Source: an uncultured Saprospiraceae bacterium (GTDB taxonomy: Bacteria; Bacteroidota; Bacteroidia; Chitinophagales; Saprospiraceae). Taken from it: DNA of 64,000 nt. How positions within the stretch are numbered: the stretch's first letter is position 1; each line of letters begins with the position of its first letter. Under the pieces are notes generated by a model, which saw nothing but the letters and a program-made list of their open reading frames with translations, made no database searches and was not told the DNA's origin. The DNA is taken from contig CALLPI010000010.1 in the NCBI GenBank assembly GCA_938015595.1, forward strand, positions 300,122-364,121. The letters run 5' to 3'. This document shows, in pieces, positions 43,501 to 50,824 of this stretch. The position numbers and the translations under genes are program-made.

Positions 43501-45511
43501 GCACTTTGAGCAATGGGACGACAATCGCTTTATTAGCATGGAAATGTCAGAGAGCCAACGACGCCTCAAGTTTTTAGACGATGCCAAATTTGTACGCGTC
43601 AATAATGGTGTGATGCCGCCTGCGCTGCCGTCGGTCAACATCAATAACGACACTCATCCCTTCATTGTGTGGGATGGCCCGGTTACTCGCGGTTTGTACA
43701 TCTTCAGCCTAGATGCAGACACCGGTATTCCCTGGCTAAATCCGCGCCCCGGGTTGTACGGCAGCCGTCAAAATACCGGATGGGCGCGTCCTGGGCATTT
43801 TCCCTACTGGACTACTGACCAAGAGTGGCGCCAGCGCGCCATCAACTTCTTGCGCGATACCATTCCGTCGGGCAACTACGTCGTCATCTACACCGTACAA
43901 CCTGCTGGCGATACTGTGGGCTACGCTCCCAGAGCCTGGGCCATGGACTCCGTAGCGCTCGGTGTCAACTTGTTTCAGGTACTGGAGGCCCAAGGTGCTC
44001 AACGCATACGCAGCACAGCCGAAATCGGCCCACGCCCGTACATTCTTATCTATCGCAAAGATGACCCCACTTGGCCAGTGATCGAGACCTTGGGCAACCT
44101 CAACGAACCCGTTTTCGCCACCGCCTACATCAATGGCCGCTGGGATCGCGGCGAGGTGTTCTCCCCGCGCATTGGGCCAGCTCGGCGCTGGTCGAGCTTG
44201 CACTGGAAGGTCAGCGACGCCCAGCCTCATGATGAATGGAGTATTGACCTGTACGGCATTCGACCTGATTCAGTAGAGGTGCCACTACTCACTGGCATCA
44301 CCTTGCCTGATACTGACCTGAGCCAGTTCAGTGCAACTGAATACCCCTGGCTACGCCTTCGATTCAGTGCGGTGGACACCCTACAGCGCACCTCGCCGCA
44401 CCTGCCGTACTGGCGCGTGCTGTACGATGGGCTGCCCGATGCGGTACTCAATCCGGCGGCAGTTTTTCAGTTTCAACGGGATACCCTTCAACAAGGCGAG
44501 CCACTGCAGCTGCGGGTAGCCGTTAGCAATGCCATGCCCTACACCATGGATAGCCTACTGATGCGCTATGCTATTGTGAATGCAGGCGGGGCGCAGCAAG
44601 TCATCCAACACCGTATGGCGCCCCTGCAGGCCAACGACACCCTTATTGCCTCTCTGCAGGCCGACACCCGCCAGTTGCAGGGCTTGCAGCAACTCCGTAT
44701 AGAAGTGAACCCCGACAAAGATCAGCCTGAGCTACATGCTTTCAACAACTTTGGCCTGTTTGAATTTTATGTGCAACGCGACCAGCGCAACCCTCTGCTG
44801 GAAGTGACCTTTGACGGTATTCGCATAGCTGACGGTGATTTGGTATCTGCCAAGCCCCTGATTTCCATAGCCCTGCGCGATGAGAATCCCTGGATGCGCC
44901 TGCAGGATACCTCCCTGTTCAAAATTCTGCTCCAATATCCCAATACTACCAATCTTGTACCTGTACCACTAGATGCACCCTTTGTACGTTTTATACCCGC
45001 CTCTGCCGCACCCAATACGGCCAACCGCGCTATCATTGAAATGACCCCCCACTTCAATCAGAGTGGTCGTTATGCCCTGGTAGTGCAAGCCCGTGACGCA
45101 AGCGGCAATGCCTCCGGCGAACTAGACTATCGCATTCATTTTGAAGTAATTAACGAGGCGCGTATCTCCAATGTACTCAATTATCCTAATCCTTTTACCA
45201 CCTCTACCCGCTTTGTTTACACACTGACGGGCGAGGAGCCTCCGGCACAGTTTGCCATACGCATCATGACGGTGTCGGGGCGCATAGTGCGCGAGCTTAC
45301 TCAGGCCGACCTCGGCCCCCTGCGCATAGGTACGCACCTGACCGACTATGCCTGGGATGGCACCGACGCGTATGGCGACAGACTGGCCAACGGCGTGTAT
45401 CTATACCAGGTTGTTGCCAAAGACCGAGAAGGCAAAGACCTAGTGCCACACAGCAACCAAGCAGACGGATTCTTCCGCAATGGCATTGGTAAGCTGGTCA
45501 TTTTGCGATAA
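40517..45511 (+). CDS. Large C25 (gingipain/PorU-like) cysteine protease with T9SS sorting domain
   Basis: About 1664 residues from the ATG at 40517 (MKWTITNFVFAFCMACTGLLAQ, a signal peptide); the track start at 40445 adds 24 unlikely residues. The caspase-like C25 domain spans about residues 400-780: VTIYGHASPNSFDV holds the catalytic His (628) and LYSFGCYTGQVHEAG the catalytic Cys (658). After it come CARDB-like and other Ig-type modules (repeated ELRFVARNIGKAVQDS, LRVAVSNAMPYTMDS). It ends in a FlgD-like segment and a type A sorting domain (NYPNPFTTSTRF to KLVILR). PorU is the T9SS sortase and belongs to the same family, but it normally has no such C-terminal domain chain, so cargo peptidase is an equal possibility. 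Confidence 0.88.
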   Translation: MKWTITNFVFAFCMACTGLLAQMWNGTDTLYGNEWIRYGQPYFKILISNDGIYRIPHSTLIAQGIPLNEVSGAQFQLFWMGREVPLFVSTDSLFGTQDYIEFYGVHNRGELDRFLYRNPEAEMLNPLYSIVTDTSAYFLTWTTAGTPALRYQTVANDLSTLPPKEEWFWMEEMQVFSSTAVQKTDNQNVAESVFDEGEGFSSGFLNTATLNFAPRFVQNTAENSRFRLRLFANNRPHELRITINGAAAFSQDFSGYRLQEISIDKPTSALTNTESLVLTGANTSNDRYAIAWASLTYPRQFNFGGQSSFSFRIVASSTLKYLEISNFNSGNTLPVLYDPASRIRIVAQVSNGFVRIALPPAPQERHLILVNPSAGVRIVTTMQPVTFQDYRQADATYLIISHPRLFQDGNPVQEYATYRASEAGGSHRSLVLNVEELYNQFAYGVQRHPLAIRNAIHHFTRHWASPPSYALLIGRALQYNVGRSAAAVAGNFLVPTFGMPGSDNLLAASNRSNVPVLPIGRISAVNTTEVRQYLDKVIAHEQGARSADEQERAWKKEVIHLGGGNDAGEQQFIKNALAQVENTLYNSQMGANVLSLFKTNNDPIQQVRSDALLNRINNGAAIVTIYGHASPNSFDVAVDEPESYRNEGRYPALYSFGCYTGQVHEAGRSIGERFVFQDRKGMIAFFATTGLGGLSALNTLGQTYFNYLSNSMYGRGVGDVLQRVIEQYDQTGFFHLRVLLQQFTLLGDPALVITPYDAPDLLMRTAEAAVTPRSINAQADSVELRFVARNIGKAVQDSCYFEIMRQLPDGSQLTALRFRVPAPRYADEYRFQLPVFGQRAVGANRFYIKADTDDEILEAPLPLAERNNTLADAQGREGIDFFVFANGAAPLYPHDKGIVGAAPVTLKASTLEILAPTQRYIFELDTTLRFDSPMRIRHTVEQKGGLLTWTPSLTWRDSTVYYWRISPDSLPESGFNWRSSSFLYLNGSPSGWNQSHFEQWDDNRFISMEMSESQRRLKFLDDAKFVRVNNGVMPPALPSVNINNDTHPFIVWDGPVTRGLYIFSLDADTGIPWLNPRPGLYGSRQNTGWARPGHFPYWTTDQEWRQRAINFLRDTIPSGNYVVIYTVQPAGDTVGYAPRAWAMDSVALGVNLFQVLEAQGAQRIRSTAEIGPRPYILIYRKDDPTWPVIETLGNLNEPVFATAYINGRWDRGEVFSPRIGPARRWSSLHWKVSDAQPHDEWSIDLYGIRPDSVEVPLLTGITLPDTDLSQFSATEYPWLRLRFSAVDTLQRTSPHLPYWRVLYDGLPDAVLNPAAVFQFQRDTLQQGEPLQLRVAVSNAMPYTMDSLLMRYAIVNAGGAQQVIQHRMAPLQANDTLIASLQADTRQLQGLQQLRIEVNPDKDQPELHAFNNFGLFEFYVQRDQRNPLLEVTFDGIRIADGDLVSAKPLISIALRDENPWMRLQDTSLFKILLQYPNTTNLVPVPLDAPFVRFIPASAAPNTANRAIIEMTPHFNQSGRYALVVQARDASGNASGELDYRIHFEVINEARISNVLNYPNPFTTSTRFVYTLTGEEPPAQFAIRIMTVSGRIVRELTQADLGPLRIGTHLTDYAWDGTDAYGDRLANGVYLYQVVAKDREGKDLVPHSNQADGFFRNGIGKLVILR

Positions 45512-45534
45512 AGTTTAAAACATACAAATACAAA

Positions 45535-45993
45535 ATGCTAGACAAAGAAGATACGCCTTTTATGATTCTCATTGCACTGGAAGGCATGCAGTTTCGCGCA
45601 CGTCATGGCTACTATGAAGAAGAATACCAACTGGGCAATGACTACATAATAGATGTATGGCTAGAAGCGCTGCTCTATGAAGAAAACAATGACGACATAC
45701 AACACACCGTAAACTACGAAACTGTGTACTTGCTATGCCGCGAGGAAATGCTCAAGCCTTCCAAGCTCATTGAAACCGTAGCGCGGCGCATACTCAAACG
45801 CCTTACAGAATACTTCAAGGAATATCAGGAAGAACACAACGAAATGGAGGACATCCTGGGCATCAAGGTGCGCCTACGCAAAATGCACCCCCCTTTAGAC
45901 GGGTATGTGCATTCGGCATGGGTGGAGGTGGCCAATGGTAGTTTCATAGACCCCAGCCTGCGCAAGCCCAAAAAGAAGAAGAAGGAGAAGTAG
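45535..45993 (+). CDS. folB: Dihydroneopterin aldolase FolB
   Basis: Folate-pathway enzyme converting 7,8-dihydroneopterin to 6-hydroxymethyl-dihydropterin and glycolaldehyde. The protein has 152 residues from the ATG at 45535, or 143 from the ATG at 45562. Signatures are LIALEGMQFRARHGYYEEE, HTVNYETVYLLCREEM, KLIETVARRILKRL and the C-terminal VRLRKMHPPLDGYVHSAWVEV. It has a lysine-rich tail (RKPKKKKKEK) beyond the fold. The track start has an A-rich leader and is kept, but the shorter start is the usual family N-terminus. It lies 24 bases after the protease gene. Confidence 0.9.
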   Translation: MLDKEDTPFMILIALEGMQFRARHGYYEEEYQLGNDYIIDVWLEALLYEENNDDIQHTVNYETVYLLCREEMLKPSKLIETVARRILKRLTEYFKEYQEEHNEMEDILGIKVRLRKMHPPLDGYVHSAWVEVANGSFIDPSLRKPKKKKKEK

Positions 45994-46006
45994 CTCCTTC
46001 CGAACA

Positions 46007-47098
46007 CTAATATCCCGATACGCTCATTGGCCTGACTTCACCCGAGGTCGCGTAGCGCCAGGGGGGCAGGCGCCGGCTACCTTCAGGCAGGGTTTCTATC
46101 GTTTTGTAAAAGGAATCCAGGTATGCTTTCATATCCTGGCGATGCTCCACGGGCAGCAGTTTGAAGTCGTTGATGATTTTGTACAGCGCCGACTTCTTCT
46201 CTACGTAGCGCGCCAGTATCAGCCCGAGCACCGCAGGGTCAGCTTCCGGCCCCAGATAGTCGCGGTCTTTAATGTGGCGCTGGTCAAGCTCGACGCTGGG
46301 CACAGCGTAAGAGGCATTCACTAGACCGGAAAAATCAAAGTCATAAGGTACAGGGGTGAGTTTGGCAATATTGGCTGATTCTACCATCTTGAGGTTGCGC
46401 ACCATGGACAGGCTCCAGTCTTCATTGCCAATCATGTAGTTGAATACAGAGGCCATCACTTCAGCCTCGCTATCCATCCGGTCAGTATCTACGTTGAGAC
46501 AGTCGCAGAGTTTGCCGCCCAGGCGTTCGGCCAATTCTTCATCGTCTTCGATGATAAAGCCGTAGCGCTTCATTTTTTTGACTACGCCTTTGGTATCCAC
46601 GTAAGTGACGCGCACCAATTGTACGCGAAAGCTGGCTGGGCTGAGTTCGTTGTACAGCTTATAGGCCAAATACTCTCGGAATACATTGAAGTGGCCGGCA
46701 TCACGGTCTTCTAGGCAGTGCGTGGTCAAGTCCAGGTTGTTGTGTTTTTTGAGACCAGCAGCAGCGAGCGCTTTTTTAGAGAATTTTATTTTGACCGGCG
46801 GAAAGTCACAAATGCGACGGCGGAACTTGCCGCGCGGGCCCACCTCAATCTGGTGGTACACCGGCACATTTTTTTGGTCGGTGTAGCTCAACGTAGCGGG
46901 TTGATAGTCGTCGCGGCGGCGATTGTAGATCAATTCGCTCAGGTCAGTTTCGATGGTAATATCCAGTACGCCGTCTTTCATCAGCGTTTCAAAAATAGTG
47001 GTGGGCGAACCACCGTGGTAAGCATTCAGGCTTAGCGGTATGCTCAGCAGAAGCATACACCAAAGGGCGAAGTTGGTTTTAAGGGTGTTCGTATTCAT
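46007..47098 (-). CDS. Exported hypothetical protein, 363 aa, CotH-kinase-like
   Basis: The ATG at 47098 gives MNTNTLKTNFALWCMLLLSIP, a signal peptide, and lies 18 bases after a TAACTTTG box; the track start at 47146 is too early. The mature part has an N-terminal beta region (RGKFRRRICDFPPVKIKF) and a kinase-like layout: LVRVTYVDTKGVVKKMKRYGFIIEDDEELAERL, then VFNYMIGNEDWSLSMVRNLKMV and LTPVPYDFDFSGLVNASYA. This order resembles CotH-type atypical kinases (spore-coat kinase family), especially the NEDWS and PYDFDFSG stretches. I see no glycine-rich loop to prove it, so the activity is inference. Confidence 0.65.
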   Translation of the reverse strand: MNTNTLKTNFALWCMLLLSIPLSLNAYHGGSPTTIFETLMKDGVLDITIETDLSELIYNRRRDDYQPATLSYTDQKNVPVYHQIEVGPRGKFRRRICDFPPVKIKFSKKALAAAGLKKHNNLDLTTHCLEDRDAGHFNVFREYLAYKLYNELSPASFRVQLVRVTYVDTKGVVKKMKRYGFIIEDDEELAERLGGKLCDCLNVDTDRMDSEAEVMASVFNYMIGNEDWSLSMVRNLKMVESANIAKLTPVPYDFDFSGLVNASYAVPSVELDQRHIKDRDYLGPEADPAVLGLILARYVEKKSALYKIINDFKLLPVEHRQDMKAYLDSFYKTIETLPEGSRRLPPWRYATSGEVRPMSVSGY

Positions 47099-47115
47099 AG
47101 TCGTTATCATTTTTG

Positions 47116-47123
47116 CAAAGTTA
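47116..47123 (-). promoter_or_regulatory. Predicted -7 box (TAACTTTG) for CotH-like gene
   Basis: CAAAGTTA on the plus strand, TAACTTTG on the minus strand, 18 bases upstream of the ATG at 47098. It supports that start. Confidence 0.5.
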
Positions 47124-47342
47124 CTCATCAACAGGGGCAATGCCACTTGAATACTCGACGAAGCCCAGCCGTTTGGCAGACAACTTCGGGTAAAGATTGG
47201 GTTTACAACTCAAAATTGCACCGCTATTATAACGCAAGCCCAGCCACTTAGGTTACATAAATTGAAACATTATTGTAAAACCAGCACCGTGATGTCATTT
47301 TTTTAAAATATAATTTTAATCGCACTCTATCTCGAAAATTTA

Positions 47343-47350
47343 TACCTTTG
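47343..47350 (+). promoter_or_regulatory. Predicted -7 box (TACCTTTG) for alkaline phosphatase
   Basis: TACCTTTG in an AT-rich stretch 34 bases upstream of the ATG at 47384. No PHO-type operator was recognised. Confidence 0.45.
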
Positions 47351-47383
47351 CCGACCCAATGCTTAGCATAGACAGCAAGGAAA

Positions 47384-48550
47384 ATGCCCTGCTCCAGCCA
47401 AACAAAATACGCCACTCTGAACATCCTGCTTGCCTTCATCGGCCTGCTGATGGTTTCTAACGCTTGTAAAACCTCTGCGCCCGTACCCGCAGGGCTGCAG
47501 CTCTTTGAGCCTGGTCGGCAAGCCAAAAACATCATTCTGCTCATAGGTGATGGTATGGGGCTGACCCAAATATCGGCAGCGCTGTACTCCAACAACAACC
47601 AACTGGCTATGCTGGAAATGCCGGTGGTAGGCTTTCACAAGTCCCATTCTGCCGACAACCTCATTACTGACTCGGCGGCCGGCGCCACTGCATTTGCCTG
47701 TGGCGTAAAAACCTACAATGGCGCTATTGGCTTAAATGCGGATACAGTGGCTTGCTACAGCATTCTGGCTGAAGCCAAAAGCAAAGGCATGGCCACTGGC
47801 CTGATTGCCACTTCTACTATTATACATGCTACACCAGCGGCGTTCTATGCCCACCAGGATAGCCGCATTGCCTATGAAGACATTGCCAGTGACCTGGTAG
47901 CTGCCGATGTGGACTTGTTCATTGGTGGCGGTAGCCAGTACTTCATCCACCGGGTATCGGACAAGCGCGACCTCTATGAAGAACTGCGCCTCAAGGGCTA
48001 CTACGTATCCGACCATAGCGCCGAGGATGTGCTGCGCGCGCCGTTCAACCCTCAAAGGGGCTTTGCCTTCCTCACTGCAGAATCGCAGCCAGGGGCTTTT
48101 ACCCAGGGGCGCACCTACTTACCGCTGTCCACCCGCTATGCGCTGCAATACTTGGCCAGGCGCAATAGCAAGGGCTTTTTCATCATGATTGAAGGCTCAC
48201 AAATAGACTGGAAATGCCACCAGAACGACGCTCGCGAAGCCATACGCGAAATTCTCGACTTTGACGCCGCCGTACGCGAAGCACTGGAGTTTGCCAAAGG
48301 CCGCGACGATACCCTCGTCATCGTTACTGCCGACCACGAAACCGGCGGCATGGCCATCCAGCCCGGCTCTCGCTTTGGCCGGCTCAAAATAGCTTTTACC
48401 ACCAACAGCCACACCGCCGCCCTTGTACCTGTATTGGCCTACGGCCCCTCTGCCGAATTGTTCAGCGGCATCTACGAAAACACTGGCATTCACACCCGCA
48501 TGCGACAGGCACTGGGGTTTCAGGCGCTGTCTTCGGCAAAAGAACGCTGA
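47384..48550 (+). CDS. Alkaline phosphatase lipoprotein
   Basis: A 388-residue alkaline phosphatase of the PhoA superfamily. The N-terminus has a lipoprotein signal ending VSNACKTSAP. Metal- and substrate-binding stretches are NIILLIGDGMGLTQIS (metal Asp), LITDSAAGATAFACGVKT (the phosphorylated Ser), GGGSQYFI, ALEFAKGRDDTLVIVTADHETGGM (metal ligands) and FTTNSHTAALVPVLAYGPSA (His ligand). It acts outside the cell to release phosphate from organic esters. It stands alone, with 531 bases of non-coding sequence downstream. Confidence 0.94.
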   Translation: MPCSSQTKYATLNILLAFIGLLMVSNACKTSAPVPAGLQLFEPGRQAKNIILLIGDGMGLTQISAALYSNNNQLAMLEMPVVGFHKSHSADNLITDSAAGATAFACGVKTYNGAIGLNADTVACYSILAEAKSKGMATGLIATSTIIHATPAAFYAHQDSRIAYEDIASDLVAADVDLFIGGGSQYFIHRVSDKRDLYEELRLKGYYVSDHSAEDVLRAPFNPQRGFAFLTAESQPGAFTQGRTYLPLSTRYALQYLARRNSKGFFIMIEGSQIDWKCHQNDAREAIREILDFDAAVREALEFAKGRDDTLVIVTADHETGGMAIQPGSRFGRLKIAFTTNSHTAALVPVLAYGPSAELFSGIYENTGIHTRMRQALGFQALSSAKER

Positions 48551-49081
48551 GAAAAAACTGCGATGCTAAAAAGTAGTGAGGAACTCGCCTTGTGCCAGTA
48601 GCACAACGCATGACGGCACAATAGACCACAAAGCCCAGACCTCCAAACAACTCCACCACAGCAGTGTACCCAACTGCCCGAACAAAGCCACACATCTCAA
48701 TCCTGAACTCTGGGATGGCTTGCAAACTACTAGCCAATACCGACGAAAGGCAGAGCCGCACGCAACATACACTGCAGGTCTGTACAGCTACACAAAAGGC
48801 GCATGGTACTTCACAATATGCCATAGCTGCAGGCACACTAAAGCCAGCTCTTTGTTTTTGGAATAAATGTCAATCAGCCTACACGGCCCAGTTCATATTA
48901 TTTTTCTGTTAATTACTTCAGACATCACAAAAAGCTCCACCGACCAAAATTTATCTTTGCGTTCGAAATTGTTACTTCAAAAATTCGTACGCAAGGCAGA
49001 CGCTGCACATTCAGGCCTGGCCTTACTCCGCTCAGCAACCCTGGATTGCCCGCAGTTTTGCCTCGCAAAAAACACAGTACT
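48551..49081. other. Intergenic stretch without a convincing gene
   Basis: No ORF here reads like a protein; the longest minus-strand ORF (48462-48836) is Cys-rich and overlaps the alkaline phosphatase gene, so I treat it as a shadow. The only feature is a TATCTTTG box at 48952-48959 ahead of the T9SS gene and a weak inverted pair TTGTGCC/GGCACAA (48590-48596 and 48615-48621) without a T-run. Confidence 0.55.
48952..48959 (+). promoter_or_regulatory. Predicted -7 box (TATCTTTG) for mosaic T9SS gene
   Basis: TATCTTTG lies about 122 bases before the ATG at 49082, a full match to TAnnTTTG, in an AT-rich stretch. Confidence 0.45.
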
Positions 49082-50209
49082 ATGAAAAAATTTTTCACGC
49101 TTGTCGTCTGCCTCGTTGTTTCCGTGGGGGTAAGTTGGGGGCAGACGCAATTGTACATTCAAAATTTTGGAATAGTTGACGATGCGCCTTTGCCCTCAGA
49201 TTGGAACGCAAATGTTAGCAGTCCAATCCTGCAGATTTTAACCTCTACCGCTCCGCCTGGCGGCGGCGCTAATCTATCGGTGAAAAATTGTACTCCCGCT
49301 GGAGATTACAGAGAATTTGGCGTAACAGGTATTTCTTCCTCAGGTTATACAGGAATATCGGTGCGATTTCAGCATCGCAAAACCAGTTGCTTTACACCCT
49401 CAGTGACTTTAGAATGGAGCAGCGACGGAGTCAATTGGAATACTGTTTCAGCATACAACAGCGGTACTGCGACTACTACATGGGCTTATGTCGGGTGGTT
49501 CTCTTTGGGCTCAGGCGCGGATAATCAGCCGAATCTAAGATTTAGGTTTTCGTTCACAACTGTAAACCCCGGCGGAGGTTGTTCTGGGGGTTTCTCAAGT
49601 TGTGCCACTACAGCCCCAGGCAACTTCCGTATAGACGATTTCGAGGTGCAGGCAGATTTTGTGCTCCCCGTCGAGCTCCTCTCTTTCAATGCCGAAAAGC
49701 GCGGCCGGACCGCCAGGCTCGAATGGCGCACCGCCACGGAGAAGGACAACGACTATTTTGAGATTGAGCGCAGCGCCGACGGGACCGCGTTTGCTTCCGT
49801 CGGACGGGTAAAGGGCGCAGGCACGACACAGATCCCGCAAGCCTACGCATTCGACGACCTCGATCCGCGGCCCGGTGTCAACTACTACCGCCTGCGTCAG
49901 ACAGACTACGACGGCGCGTCGGAGTACAGCCCGGTGGTCAGCCTGCGCATGGACGGCCCCGAATATGTCATCTCGCCCATGCCTGTGAGCGGCACAGCCC
50001 GCGTAGCGTTCGACAAACCGACGGAGTCGGACACCTATTGGCAGGTGTTTGCAAGCGACGGGGCGCTGCTGCGCGCCGGTCAGGTTGGGGTGGGAGAGCA
50101 GGGCTTCGAGTTCGACCTGAACGCCCTGCCTGCGGGCGTGTATATCCTCCGGATGGAGCAGGCCAATTGGGCTAAGAGCGAGCGCATATTCAAGACGACG
50201 CTCCGCTAA
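49082..50209 (+). CDS. T9SS-sorted protein with base-composition break
   Basis: About 375 residues. The signal peptide MKKFFTLVVCLVVSVGVSWG starts at 49082; the track start adds 12 residues. Residues about 20-190 form a beta-rich module (ISVRFQHRKTSCFTPSVTLEWSSDGVNWNTV, NFRIDDFEVQ). The rest is the common T9SS-associated segment LPVELLSFNAEKRGRTARLE, the Fn3-like YYRLRQTDYDGASEYSPVVSLRM, and a sorting domain ending RIFKTTLR. From about 49660 the DNA becomes clearly richer in G and C, with codons such as GTC and CTC replacing the AT-rich use before it, suggesting recombination or recent acquisition of the 3' part. A strong terminator follows. Confidence 0.85.
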   Translation: MKKFFTLVVCLVVSVGVSWGQTQLYIQNFGIVDDAPLPSDWNANVSSPILQILTSTAPPGGGANLSVKNCTPAGDYREFGVTGISSSGYTGISVRFQHRKTSCFTPSVTLEWSSDGVNWNTVSAYNSGTATTTWAYVGWFSLGSGADNQPNLRFRFSFTTVNPGGGCSGGFSSCATTAPGNFRIDDFEVQADFVLPVELLSFNAEKRGRTARLEWRTATEKDNDYFEIERSADGTAFASVGRVKGAGTTQIPQAYAFDDLDPRPGVNYYRLRQTDYDGASEYSPVVSLRMDGPEYVISPMPVSGTARVAFDKPTESDTYWQVFASDGALLRAGQVGVGEQGFEFDLNALPAGVYILRMEQANWAKSERIFKTTLR

Positions 50210-50252
50210 ACTTCGTGTACAAGCGTTCAGGCAGCGCTACCTTGCCAGACCG

Positions 50253-50293
50253 CAGATGCCGTATCTTCAAGAGGGGATACGGCATCTGTTTTT
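50253..50293 (+). terminator. Rho-independent terminator after mosaic T9SS gene
   Basis: AGATGCCGTATC (50254-50265) pairs perfectly with GATACGGCATCT (50276-50287), extended by C50253-G50288. The loop is 10 bases and the 3' arm is followed by G and six T. It starts 44 bases after the stop codon at 50209. Confidence 0.9.
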
Positions 50294-50824
50294 TGGGGAG
50301 GATAAATCCTGCGCGCGCAGCGCTTTCAGATCAACCGAAGCCCTGTCGGCCGCTGAAGAGGCGGGCCGCTGAAATACATGCAGCGAGAAGAACTTTTTGT
50401 CAGTACATTTGCAGTCGAATGGTAGTCTTCTTCAACTTGGCGCCCAAGTCTTACTCGAAAAATGCTGTCCTGCAAGAGGAGTACAGGCGCGCGTCTGATA
50501 AGGGCTACATGCTAATGCAAGTGCAGTGAAACAGATGTGGGGAGGTTTTTATGGATGCTGTAAAACCCAATTTTATGAAGAGCGCGCACCTTTCTGCTTC
50601 TCATATGCATAGCCTGTGCGTCACTTTTGTCAAAGTGACAAAGTTGCTATGGCAAGCACTGAACCACCTCCTCAAAAACCTGCGCCTCATTGGCAGGAGC
50701 TATAGCTCCGGCGTCATAAGAACAGAGCCCTGGAGCTCAGATAGCCTTTCTATTATTGCTGAGCTATTCAGCCAGAGCAAGTCATGTAAGGCGGCTCGGC
50801 AAATAATTTGAATTGTTCTAGCAC
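50294..50824. other. Intergenic stretch with two small inverted repeats
   Basis: No gene is supported. GTCACTTT (50620-50627) and AAAGTGAC (50632-50639) form a perfect 8-bp stem with a TGTC loop. GGAGCTATAGCTCC (50696-50709) is a perfect 14-bp palindrome. Neither has a T-run, so they are not terminators. The last 50 bases before the DUF4403 gene are AT-rich. Confidence 0.5.
50620..50639. repeat. 8-bp perfect stem-loop
   Basis: GTCACTTT-TGTC-AAAGTGAC, a perfect stem with a four-base loop in the gap between the T9SS gene terminator and the DUF4403 gene. Confidence 0.6.

Noticed and set aside
48590-48621. Terminator after the alkaline phosphatase gene (TTGTGCC/GGCACAA)
   Set aside because: The stem has only 7 bp, an 18-base loop and no T-run on either strand.
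48462-48836. Minus-strand ORF of 124 codons after the alkaline phosphatase gene
   Set aside because: It overlaps the end of the phosphatase gene and is Cys-rich without any motif, signal or plausible start, typical of an antisense shadow.
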